Assembly: GCA_026417675.1 (NCBI GenBank)
Contig: JAOACV010000174.1
Location: 1-5,414, forward strand
DNA from: Verrucomicrobiia bacterium
GTDB lineage: Bacteria; Verrucomicrobiota; Verrucomicrobiia; CAIQCK01
DNA: 5,414 nt
Direction: 5' to 3'
Shown: positions 1-5,414 of the stretch, one piece after another
Layout of the letters: each line of letters starts with the position of its first letter
Numbering within the stretch: position 1 is the first letter of the stretch
The notes under the pieces: model-generated
What the model was told of the DNA's origin: nothing
Database searches by the model: none
What the model saw: the letters and a program-made list of their open reading frames with translations, nothing else
Program-made: the position numbers and the translations under genes

Positions 1-861
1 GCGCAGGACCTGCTGGTCGCCGGGCAGGTCAACAGCGCCGATGGCACAGTGCGGCAATTCTCGTCCATGAACGCCGACTATTACTCCGAGCCGTGGCACA
101 ACAATCCGGATTTGGTGGATCATCCGCTCGGGGACGGCACGTTCACCGTGCGTGTGGTGGACGAACAGTCTCGGCTCAATGCCAACGTCATCACTCCGGA
201 GCAGTGGCGGACGCTGTTGCGGCTCTGCGGCGTGGACACGGAGACGGCCAGCATCATCGTGGACTCGGTGGGCGACTGGATAGACAGCGACAGCGGCACG
301 AAGTTCAACGGGGCCGAGGACGATTATTATATGGGGCTGCCGCCGGAACAGAACGGGCCGTATCATTGCAAAAACGGCCCGATGGACCGGATCGAGGAAC
401 TGCTGCTGGTCCGCGGCGTGACGCCGGAGATCTTCTACGGGCACCAGTCCGAGAGCGCTACGGATGCCCAGGTGACGGGCATCGCGCAATTCCTGACGAC
501 GCTGCCGTTTATCAAGGTCAACGTCAACACCGCCTCCAGCCAGGTGCTCCAATGCATCCCTGGCGTCACCGCCCAGATGGCCGAGCAACTGATCCGCTAC
601 CGTCAGGGCGACGACGGCGTGGACGGCACCGACGACGACAAGCCTTTCGAGGACCCCGGGGCGGTGACCAGCGTCTGGGGCGGCACGATGACCCGCAACG
701 AGTTGACCCAGCTCCAGCGTTACATAGACATCAAGAGTTCGTTTTTCACGATTTACTCCACTGGAACGGTTGGTAACGTGAGAAAAACGATTGTCACCAC
801 GCTCTATCGGGCCGATGATGGAAGCTTCCTGACTGTGAGCTGGAATGAACTGACGCGCTGA
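1..861 (+). CDS. gspK: GspK-like minor pseudopilin of a type II secretion system, 5' end missing
   Basis: The frame is open from base 1 to the TGA at 859-861, giving 286 residues of the C-terminal part. The N-terminal prepilin signal helix lies off the left edge; the GTG at 49 is internal. Numbering from the first codon, hallmarks of the family are DEQSRLNAN at 54-62, where the first helical domain begins, DWIDSD at 92-97, the GAEDDYY segment at about 104-110, and KVNVNTAS at 172-179 leading into a helix-hairpin-helix-like stretch. The end (SSFFTIYSTG, then the beta strands before SWNEL) is the typical GspK C-terminal ferredoxin-like part. In characterised T2SS, GspK sits with GspI and GspJ at the pseudopilus tip and is the largest minor pseudopilin because of an inserted helical domain. 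An acidic loop (GDDGVDGTDDD, 203-213) could bind calcium. The stop overlaps the next start by one base, implying translational coupling. Confidence 0.9.
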   Translation, partial: AQDLLVAGQVNSADGTVRQFSSMNADYYSEPWHNNPDLVDHPLGDGTFTVRVVDEQSRLNANVITPEQWRTLLRLCGVDTETASIIVDSVGDWIDSDSGTKFNGAEDDYYMGLPPEQNGPYHCKNGPMDRIEELLLVRGVTPEIFYGHQSESATDAQVTGIAQFLTTLPFIKVNVNTASSQVLQCIPGVTAQMAEQLIRYRQGDDGVDGTDDDKPFEDPGAVTSVWGGTMTRNELTQLQRYIDIKSSFFTIYSTGTVGNVRKTIVTTLYRADDGSFLTVSWNELTR

Positions 862-2378
862 TGAAACCGAAAACTCAACGCAGCCTCGGCATCGCCTTCG
901 GCGCGGCCGGGCTGGAAGTGGCCGAGGTCGCACGCAACGGCGGCCCGTCGGTCCGCCTGCTGCGTTGCGCGAGCTTCCCGGTCGCGCCGTCGGGCGCCGC
1001 CCAAGACGGTTCCGCGCCCGCCGGAGCCGGCGCGCCGTTGGTGGTCGAGCAATTGAAATCCTTCCAGCCGGCGCGCGGCGCGAGCCTTGCGTCGGTCGCC
1101 GCCGGGCTTAGTTCGTCCGATGTGCTCTGCCGCTTGTTGAGCCTGCCGACCGTCAAAGACGCGGAGCTGCGGCCGATGCTGGAGTTGCAACTGGAAAACC
1201 TCGCGCCGTTGCCGCCCGAACAGGTCGTATTCGGCTTTGAAGTCCTCCGCAAGACCGAGACGCAGTCGGAACTGCTGGTGGCCATCGCGCGGCGCGAGAA
1301 GGTCGTCGAGCGGCTGGAGCAATTGCGCGAGGCGGGACTGGCGGCTGATGTGCTCGATCTGAACGCGCTGGCGTTGCTGGAATGGCTGCGCCAGCAGCGG
1401 GTGTTGCCGGAGCAGGAACTTGATCAACTGGCCTTGGTGGTGCTCGAAGGCGAGACGGCCACCCTGCTGCTTAACCATGCCGGCCATCCCCACCTCGTGA
1501 TGGCGGTGCCCTTGGGCGCGCTACGCGGCACCGAGGCCGAGCAACTCGGGCAAGCCGCTCAACTGATAGGTGACGAACTGCACTTGGCCCAAGCTGCTGT
1601 GCAGACGCTTCGCCCGGAGGCGAGTTGGCCGGTGGTGCGTGTGCTGCAACACTCCGCGCCGGACACGCCCGCGGCGGATTTGGACGCGGCCTTGCTGGCC
1701 GAGGCGCTGGAAGCGCGAACGGGCGCGACGTGCGAGGCGCTGGCGCTCGATCCGCGGGAGCAGGCCGTGGCCGTCGCGCTGGGCCTGTGTTTCCGCGCGG
1801 TGGCCAATGGGCAGGGCCGGCTCAATCTCGTGCCCGCCGAATACTTGGCCGAGCGTCGCCGTGGGGCGTTGCGGCAGCGCCTCCGCAAAGCCGCCATTCT
1901 GGCGGCGTTGATCTACGCCGTGGCGCTGGCGGGCGCTTTGAGCGCGCTGGGCTTCCAGATGAGCAAACTCAGCAGCCTCGAAAGCGAAGCGGCGCGGATG
2001 AAGCCGGCCTTTGACCGCGTTTCGGCGCTACGCGACGACGTGCACGTGTTGCAGGAATACGTCACCAACAAGAGTCCTTCTCTGGAGATTCTGCTGGAGT
2101 TGCTCCAGCTTAGACCGGACGGCCTGTTTCTGACCGAACTGACATTCAATGACGGCGAGCAGGTCAGCCTCAATGGTTACGCCCCCAACGCGTCCGCCGT
2201 CAGCGAGTTCGAAGCCAAACTCCAAAAAAGCGCCTTGTTCCCCGGCGGCACCACCATGTCGCCGCTGACCAACCAGAAAACCCGTGGCGGCGAGGTTGTG
2301 GTGAAGTTCCAGATCCAGTGCAAGATGAAGAAGTCGCCCCACGAGGAAACAACCCGCCGACGCGGCAAGAGGCGGTAG
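861..2378 (+). CDS. PilM-PilN fusion (GspL-like) inner-membrane platform protein
   Basis: A 505-residue protein with a PilM/GspL-type actin-like cytoplasmic half and a PilN-like periplasmic half. Residues 8-24 occupy the place of the phosphate-1 loop but read LGIAFG, lacking the Asp of the usual GIDIG-type motif. Residues 85-175 (RLLSLP, the LENLAPLPPEQVVFGFEVL segment, LLVAIARREKV, AGLAADVLDLNALALLEWL) follow the PilM core pattern. RLNLVPAEYLAERRR at 320-334 resembles the start of stand-alone PilN (INLLPxR-like), placing the fusion joint near residue 318. One membrane helix spans about 343-365, followed by a short coiled coil (370-400) and a periplasmic alpha/beta domain (407-489: LLQLRPDGLFLTELTF, VSLNGYAPN). 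The protein ends in a basic tail (KKSPHEETTRRRGKRR). By family knowledge it recruits the assembly ATPase and binds the PilO/GspM partner encoded next. ATG at 861 is chosen because it overlaps the upstream stop; no clear Shine-Dalgarno is visible. Confidence 0.88.
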   Translation: MKPKTQRSLGIAFGAAGLEVAEVARNGGPSVRLLRCASFPVAPSGAAQDGSAPAGAGAPLVVEQLKSFQPARGASLASVAAGLSSSDVLCRLLSLPTVKDAELRPMLELQLENLAPLPPEQVVFGFEVLRKTETQSELLVAIARREKVVERLEQLREAGLAADVLDLNALALLEWLRQQRVLPEQELDQLALVVLEGETATLLLNHAGHPHLVMAVPLGALRGTEAEQLGQAAQLIGDELHLAQAAVQTLRPEASWPVVRVLQHSAPDTPAADLDAALLAEALEARTGATCEALALDPREQAVAVALGLCFRAVANGQGRLNLVPAEYLAERRRGALRQRLRKAAILAALIYAVALAGALSALGFQMSKLSSLESEAARMKPAFDRVSALRDDVHVLQEYVTNKSPSLEILLELLQLRPDGLFLTELTFNDGEQVSLNGYAPNASAVSEFEAKLQKSALFPGGTTMSPLTNQKTRGGEVVVKFQIQCKMKKSPHEETTRRRGKRR

Positions 2379-2398
2379 CGACAACTCACTCAAGACCC

Positions 2399-3025
2399 AT
2401 GACGCTTTCCCAACGAGAACGAACCTTGGCGCTGATCACCGGCGTGACGGTGTTCGTCTGCGTGAACTACTTTGCCGCCGGGCCGTTGTGGGGAAAGTGG
2501 GAGGAGGTCAACCGGAAGATCGTGGAGACGCGAGGCCGGATCGCGGCGGCGCAGTCGGTGGTGCAGATGGAACCCCAATGGCAGGCCCAGCACCGCGAGC
2601 TGCTGACCCGCCTGCGCCAGAGCGGCAGCGGCGAGAGCGCCGGCGACATTATTCCGCGCATCGAATCGGTCGCCAGCCAGTTAGATATCAGTTTCAGCCA
2701 GCGGTCGCCCTCGCCGCCGGTGGACCGGGACCGTTACATGGAACGCTCGGCCAACTTCAGCTACCAAGGCCAGTGGAGCAACATGATCAAGTTCCTCTTC
2801 GCCTTGACCAAACAGCCGGAAATCTACCGCGTCACCGCGCTGCGGATGCGCGCCGACTCGCGAGACCCGAACCAACTCTCCGGCGACATGAAGATCGTCA
2901 CTTACTATCTGCCCGGTGAGTCGTCCTCTGCGCCGGCGGGCGCGCAGAAACCGGCCGCAGCCGGGCCGACGGCTGGCTCGATACGGACGACTGTCTCCCC
3001 GTCGGCGCCGCAGGATAAACGTTGA
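2399..3025 (+). CDS. PilO/GspM-like inner-membrane platform protein
   Basis: A 208-residue bitopic protein when started at the ATG at 2399. It has a short cytoplasmic N-terminus (MTLSQRERTL), one membrane helix at about 10-29 (ALITGVTVFVCVNYFAAG), a coiled-coil segment at 34-75, and a small periplasmic ferredoxin-like domain at about 83-173. The motif FSYQGQWSNMIKFLFALTK at 120-138, followed by strands around IYRVTALRMR and MKIVTYYLPG, is the usual PilO pattern. An Ala/Pro/Ser-rich tail (174-208) follows. Known homologues pair with PilN or GspL periplasmic domains to form the platform stalk, which fits the fused PilM-N gene 20 nt upstream. A GTG start at 2318 would add 27 charged residues and overlap the upstream gene by 61 nt; the ATG at 2399 is preferred because it puts the helix near the N-terminus, though no strong ribosome site precedes it. 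PilO and GspM are hard to tell apart by eye. Confidence 0.82.
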   Translation: MTLSQRERTLALITGVTVFVCVNYFAAGPLWGKWEEVNRKIVETRGRIAAAQSVVQMEPQWQAQHRELLTRLRQSGSGESAGDIIPRIESVASQLDISFSQRSPSPPVDRDRYMERSANFSYQGQWSNMIKFLFALTKQPEIYRVTALRMRADSRDPNQLSGDMKIVTYYLPGESSSAPAGAQKPAAAGPTAGSIRTTVSPSAPQDKR

Positions 3026-3903
3026 TCGCTCCTGCAACCTCCATGCTTGGAAACACGCCAGCTTTCGCAAAATACCGGCTCGCGCCGCGGGGCAACGCGC
3101 TGCTCTTGAGCGCCGGATGGGCCGTGGCGGGCGGATTGTGCCTGCTGGCCCAGCCGAGCTTGGCCCCGCCGCCGCATGGTCCTGGCGGGACCAGCCCGGT
3201 TGTCGCCGCGCCGGGCCAACCCCACGCGGTCGCGCAAACGACAACCGAGACCTCCAACACGCTCAGCCAGATCATTGCCAACGATCCGGCCTTCCAGCGA
3301 TTTACCAATCTGGTTGAGCACTCGTTGTTCACGGCCACCAGCGCCGCTGGTGCCGAGTCTTCCGGCAGCGACGTGCCGGGGTTTGCGGCCGACCTGAGGT
3401 TGACGGGCATTATCAAACTGGGCGAGGTCATCCAAGTCAGCATTGAATCCCGCAGCGAGCCGGACAAGAAATACTTCGTTCGCGTGGGCGAAATGATCCC
3501 CGACACGGAGGTCAAGGTGGTCAGCGTGGATTTTCCCGGCCGCGCCGTGGTGCTGGCCAAGGGCGAGGAACAAGGCCGGCTCGAATACGAGAGCGAAGCC
3601 GCGCCGGCGCCTGCGGCGGCGCTGCCGCCGGGCAGCCCGCAAAGACCCGGCATGCCTCCGATGGGGATGCCGGGCGGACCGCCGGGACCGCGAGGTCCGA
3701 TGAGCCAGCCGCCGCCTCCGCCGCAGGCGGGGGCCGGGCCGGGCGGTGGTGGTGGCGATACACGGGCCATGCGCGCGCAGAACCGCCGGCAGACGATCGA
3801 GCGGCTGCGGCAGATGTTGCAAACCACCACCGATCCGGCGGCGCAACAGCGGCTGCGGTCGTATATCCAACTGCTGGAGCGTGCCGCGGCGCAGGAGCAA
3901 TGA
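3022..3903 (+). CDS. PilP/GspC-like periplasmic linker between platform and secretin
   Basis: This frame encodes 293 residues from a TTG at 3022 that overlaps the upstream TGA (TTGA), or 286 residues from the ATG at 3043; both are plausible. A hydrophobic stretch at about 25-48 (ALLLSAGWAVAGGLCLLAQ) is a membrane anchor or signal peptide. Residues 92-105 (FQRFTNLVEHSLFT) resemble the short segment preceding the GspC homology region. Residues 124-190 (LRLTGIIKLGE, KKYFVRVGEMIPDTEV, VVSVDFPGRAVVLAKG, GRLEYE) form the small beta barrel shared by GspC homology regions and PilP. In known systems this domain contacts the N0 domain of the secretin, which is encoded next. A Pro/Gly-rich linker (194-246) leads to a charged helix at 250-293 that is likely a coiled coil. 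Standard PilP proteins are shorter, and GspC often ends in a PDZ or coiled-coil domain. The assignment rests on the barrel and on position between the PilO-like and secretin genes. Confidence 0.75.
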   Translation: MIAPATSMLGNTPAFAKYRLAPRGNALLLSAGWAVAGGLCLLAQPSLAPPPHGPGGTSPVVAAPGQPHAVAQTTTETSNTLSQIIANDPAFQRFTNLVEHSLFTATSAAGAESSGSDVPGFAADLRLTGIIKLGEVIQVSIESRSEPDKKYFVRVGEMIPDTEVKVVSVDFPGRAVVLAKGEEQGRLEYESEAAPAPAAALPPGSPQRPGMPPMGMPGGPPGPRGPMSQPPPPPQAGAGPGGGGGDTRAMRAQNRRQTIERLRQMLQTTTDPAAQQRLRSYIQLLERAAAQEQ

Positions 3904-3935
3904 CCCATGCGTGGCTCGAAGCGCTCGGCATGGTT

Positions 3936-3956
3936 GCCACAGGACTGTTCTGTGGC
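3936..3956. repeat. Perfect inverted repeat, 7-bp stem
   Basis: GCCACAG at 3936-3942 pairs perfectly with CTGTGGC at 3950-3956 around a 7-nt loop (GACTGTT). A competing smaller hairpin (GGCA/TGCC, 3927-3938) overlaps its left arm. No T-run follows. It lies 33 nt after the stop codon of the PilP/GspC-like gene and could act in RNA processing or be part of a dispersed repeat unit. Confidence 0.7.
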
Positions 3957-3969
3957 CCGCTCAGGCGAG

Positions 3970-3988
3970 TCGCGTTCAGGGAACGCGA
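3970..3988. repeat. Perfect inverted repeat, 8-bp stem with 3-nt loop
   Basis: TCGCGTTC at 3970-3977 pairs perfectly with GAACGCGA at 3981-3988 around a 3-nt loop (AGG); a G-T wobble could extend the stem by one pair. This is a strong, compact hairpin 13 nt downstream of the previous one. The tandem arrangement makes chance less likely, although in GC-rich DNA a single such stem would not be remarkable. Confidence 0.72.
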
Positions 3989-4081
3989 TGCACCTTGCAG
4001 CGCGAGGACGAAGATTGAGCATTGCACATCGTGGTCGAAGTGGTTCAAACTATCGGCCTCACGAGATGAAACCGGAGCGAG

Positions 4082-4109
4082 GACGACGGCGAGTGCAGCC
4101 GGCGTCGTC
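4082..4109. repeat. Inverted repeat, 7-bp stem with 14-nt loop, before the secretin start
   Basis: GACGACG at 4082-4088 pairs with CGTCGTC at 4103-4109. An alternative fold adds a GGC/GCC inner stem (4088-4090 with 4098-4100). It ends 23 nt before the secretin ATG, so it lies in the likely 5' leader. It could mark the far end of the repeat element, or affect translation of the secretin gene. It is weaker evidence than the two upstream hairpins because the loop is long. Confidence 0.5.
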
Positions 4110-4132
4110 AGGTAGTTGAGAGTGTGGTAGTC

Positions 4133-5414
4133 ATGAAAACTAGGTTGTGTTTGATAACCGTGGCGTTGTGCGCGCTCGGCGCGGCGGCGCAGGTGATGCC
4201 GCAGCCGCCGCCAGCGCCGGCGGACGCCACTCCTGAGGAGGCGACGGCCTACCAACAGGCGACGGCTGCGCTTCGCATCCGGTCCGCCGATCTGTTGCGG
4301 CGCGCGCCCACCACCAACAAAACGCTGGTGATCAGCGGCGCGCCGGAGTCGCCCGTTGTCCTGAAGACGACGACGCCGATGTCCGGCGCCGCCCCCGCGA
4401 CGGCTCCCAACGGGGCGAAGCAACCGCCCGCGCCGACGCCCGGCGCGGAAGGCCAGCCCGTGCCACCGCCGCCACCGCCAGCCGGGCCGGGCGCAACCCA
4501 ACCGCCCACGCCGCCATTCCCGCCGCCCGGAACAAGGGTCGAGACGGCCACGCCGACGCCTCCGCTGCCGGCGAAAACGACATTCGACACCGGCCCGGTC
4601 AATCCGGACGAGCCAATTGAGTTCGACTGGATGAACGCCGACCTCTCGCAGGTGCTGGCCAAGTATTCCGAACTGACGCGGCGCAGCGCGATCATGCAGC
4701 AGGGATTGCAGGGTTTGATCACCTTCCGCTCCGCCGGACCGCTGACGTTGGAGGAGGCCATCGGCGCGTTGGAAAGCGTCCTTCTGGTCAACGGTTACTC
4801 CATCGTCCCGATGGGCGAGAAGTTCTTCAAGGTGGTGCCTTCGACCACCGGCACAATGGAAGGCGTGCCGGTGTTCAAGGACACCGCGACCGTGCCGCAG
4901 TTCGACCGGATCATCGCCCAGATCGTGAGAGTGAAATTCCTGGACGTGACCGACCTGGCGCGGGCGCTGGGCGGCACGGGCGCCGCGGGCATTCCCATGC
5001 CTCCCGGCGGGCCGCAGGCCGCGGCGACGGGGATGGGCCGAGTGTTCATGCACCCCTACGGCCAGATCATCCCGATGCCGCGATCCAATGCGCTGCTGCT
5101 GATTGACACGGCGCTGAACGTCTCGCGCTTGAAGGAAATCATCGAATACATGGACACCACTAGCGAGACGAAGATGGAGACGCGGGTCTATGTGCTCGAG
5201 AACGCCGACGCCGCGTCGGTATATCGAGTCCTCCAGTCGCTGGTCGCCGCCGATCAAGGCACGACCGGCCCCACGGTTGCTGTCCCCACCAGGCCGGGTA
5301 TGCCGGTGCAGCCCACGACCTTCAGCGCCACGGGCAGCGGACGGCGGGTGACGACGGCCATTGAGGAAAGCGTGTTGCTAGGGCGGGTCTTGATGAACTA
5401 CGACGAGCGCACCA
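4133..5414 (+). CDS. Secretin of the GspD/PilQ family, N-terminal part, 3' end missing
   Basis: The frame is open from the ATG at 4133 through the right edge: 427 residues, with the secretin pore domain beyond the window. Residues 1-20 (MKTRLCLITVALCALGAAAQ) are a Sec signal peptide likely cut after AAA. Residues 21-158 form an unusual Pro/Ala/Thr-rich extension. Residues 160-236 (PIEFDWMNADLSQVLAKYSE, TLEEAIGALESVLLVNGYSI, FFKVVPS) are the N0 (secretin/TonB short N-terminal) domain. Residues about 262-342 (VRVKFLDVTDLARALG, PMPRSNALLLIDTALNVSRL, EIIEYMD) are an N1 ring domain with a Gly/Pro-rich insertion at 281-303. N2 starts near 348 (ETRVYVLENADAASVYRVLQSL) and carries a further loop at about 376-408. 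Family members form the outer-membrane channel of T2SS or T4P; N0 docks to the GspC/PilP-type protein, here the upstream gene. Only weak purine-rich sequence precedes the start. GspD and PilQ cannot be separated without the C-terminus. Confidence 0.9.
   Translation, partial: MKTRLCLITVALCALGAAAQVMPQPPPAPADATPEEATAYQQATAALRIRSADLLRRAPTTNKTLVISGAPESPVVLKTTTPMSGAAPATAPNGAKQPPAPTPGAEGQPVPPPPPPAGPGATQPPTPPFPPPGTRVETATPTPPLPAKTTFDTGPVNPDEPIEFDWMNADLSQVLAKYSELTRRSAIMQQGLQGLITFRSAGPLTLEEAIGALESVLLVNGYSIVPMGEKFFKVVPSTTGTMEGVPVFKDTATVPQFDRIIAQIVRVKFLDVTDLARALGGTGAAGIPMPPGGPQAAATGMGRVFMHPYGQIIPMPRSNALLLIDTALNVSRLKEIIEYMDTTSETKMETRVYVLENADAASVYRVLQSLVAADQGTTGPTVAVPTRPGMPVQPTTFSATGSGRRVTTAIEESVLLGRVLMNYDERT

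Larger units (their letters stand above)
3904..4132. other. Non-coding spacer with inverted repeats between the PilP-like and secretin genes
   Basis: This 229-nt gap breaks an otherwise tightly packed operon. It contains three inverted repeats (3936-3956, 3970-3988 and 4082-4109). Short frames cross it, one starting at 3900 with an ATGA overlap, but their translations are Arg/Ser-rich, show no domain, and shadow the inverted repeats. No convincing sigma-70 promoter is visible; the best -35-like TTGCAC at 4022 has no good -10. No U-tract follows any hairpin, so an intrinsic terminator is unlikely. From memory, the sequence resembles an intergenic repeat dispersed in Verrucomicrobiota genomes, often mis-annotated as small hypothetical proteins. 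That resemblance was not checked. Confidence 0.6.

Noticed and set aside
93..776. 227-codon plus-strand frame inside gspK
   Set aside because: Arg/Gly/His-rich frame-shifted shadow of the clearly conserved GspK frame.
804..1493. 229-codon minus-strand frame opposite the PilM-N gene
   Set aside because: Gln/Arg/Leu-rich antisense shadow with no family motifs; the sense frame carries the PilM pattern.
2330..2378. Frameshifted 3' end of the PilM-N gene, suggested by its basic KKSPHEETTRRRGKRR tail
   Set aside because: The PilN-like domain is complete before the tail and the next gene has its own good start, so a short polar tail is the simpler reading.
2318..2398. GTG-initiated 27-residue N-terminal extension of the PilO-like protein
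   Set aside because: It would overlap the PilM-N gene by 61 nt and place charged sequence before the membrane helix; the ATG at 2399 gives a typical PilO/GspM start.
3936..3988. Rho-independent terminator after the PilP-like gene
   Set aside because: The hairpins are perfect, but neither is followed by a T-run, and the downstream secretin gene is expected to be co-expressed.
2898..4022. 374-codon minus-strand open frame
   Set aside because: Antisense to the PilO-like tail and the PilP/GspC-like gene, with Pro/Gly/Ser-rich composition mirroring the sense linker and no recognisable domain.
4022..4051. Possible sigma-70 promoter (TTGCAC with a TCAAAC-like -10) ahead of the secretin gene
   Set aside because: Both boxes are poor matches; in this GC-rich sequence such a pair is expected by chance.
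3900..4115. 71-codon plus-strand frame starting with an ATGA overlap to the PilP-like gene
   Set aside because: The overlap looks operon-like, but the product has no domain, an alternative frame (3907-4119) is equally open, and the region is dominated by inverted repeats, so it is more likely a repeat than a gene.
3521..5257. 578-codon open frame on the minus strand
   Set aside because: Its translation is Arg/His-rich low-complexity sequence without domains, and it lies antisense to well-supported PilP-like and secretin coding frames; GC-rich DNA commonly yields such stop-free shadows.

Overview
The window carries one plus-strand gene cluster for an envelope-spanning secretion or pilus machine of the type II secretion (T2SS) / type IV pilus (T4P) superfamily. 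In order it holds the 3' end of a GspK minor pseudopilin gene, a fused PilM-PilN (GspL-like) gene, a PilO/GspM-like gene, a PilP/GspC-like gene, and the 5' part of a PilQ/GspD secretin gene that runs off the right edge. All five reading frames lie on the same strand. The first four genes are tightly packed: a 1-nt overlap, a 20-nt gap, then a 4-nt overlap or 17-nt gap depending on the start chosen. They look like one operon.

The proteins fit together as an assembly platform plus outer-membrane gate. GspK would cap the pseudopilus tip. PilM-N is an actin-fold cytoplasmic domain joined by one membrane helix to a periplasmic domain. PilO would pair with the PilN part in the periplasm. The PilP/GspC-like protein would link this inner-membrane complex to the N0 domain of the secretin. 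The order pilM-N-O-P-Q is that of T4P clusters, but the adjoining gspK belongs to T2SS, so the locus reads as a mosaic. The ATPase, the polytopic platform protein and the major pseudopilin are not in the window.

The only sizeable non-coding stretch (3904-4132, about 230 nt) separates the PilP-like gene from the secretin gene. It contains three inverted repeats, two of them tight perfect hairpins. Its sequence resembles, from memory only, an intergenic repeat family scattered through Verrucomicrobiota genomes.

The DNA is GC-rich with strong G/C third positions. Both the PilP-like protein and the secretin carry long Pro/Gly/Ala-rich linkers. Together with the K-MN-O-P-Q layout, this suggests a diderm of the PVC group, probably Verrucomicrobiota (Pedosphaera/Limisphaera-like). 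That placement is an inference and not proven by the window. I see no RNA genes, CRISPR arrays, insertion sequences or phage genes, and no wholly new system. The points of interest are the mosaic gene order, the fusion, the degenerate nucleotide site, the long linkers and the structured spacer.
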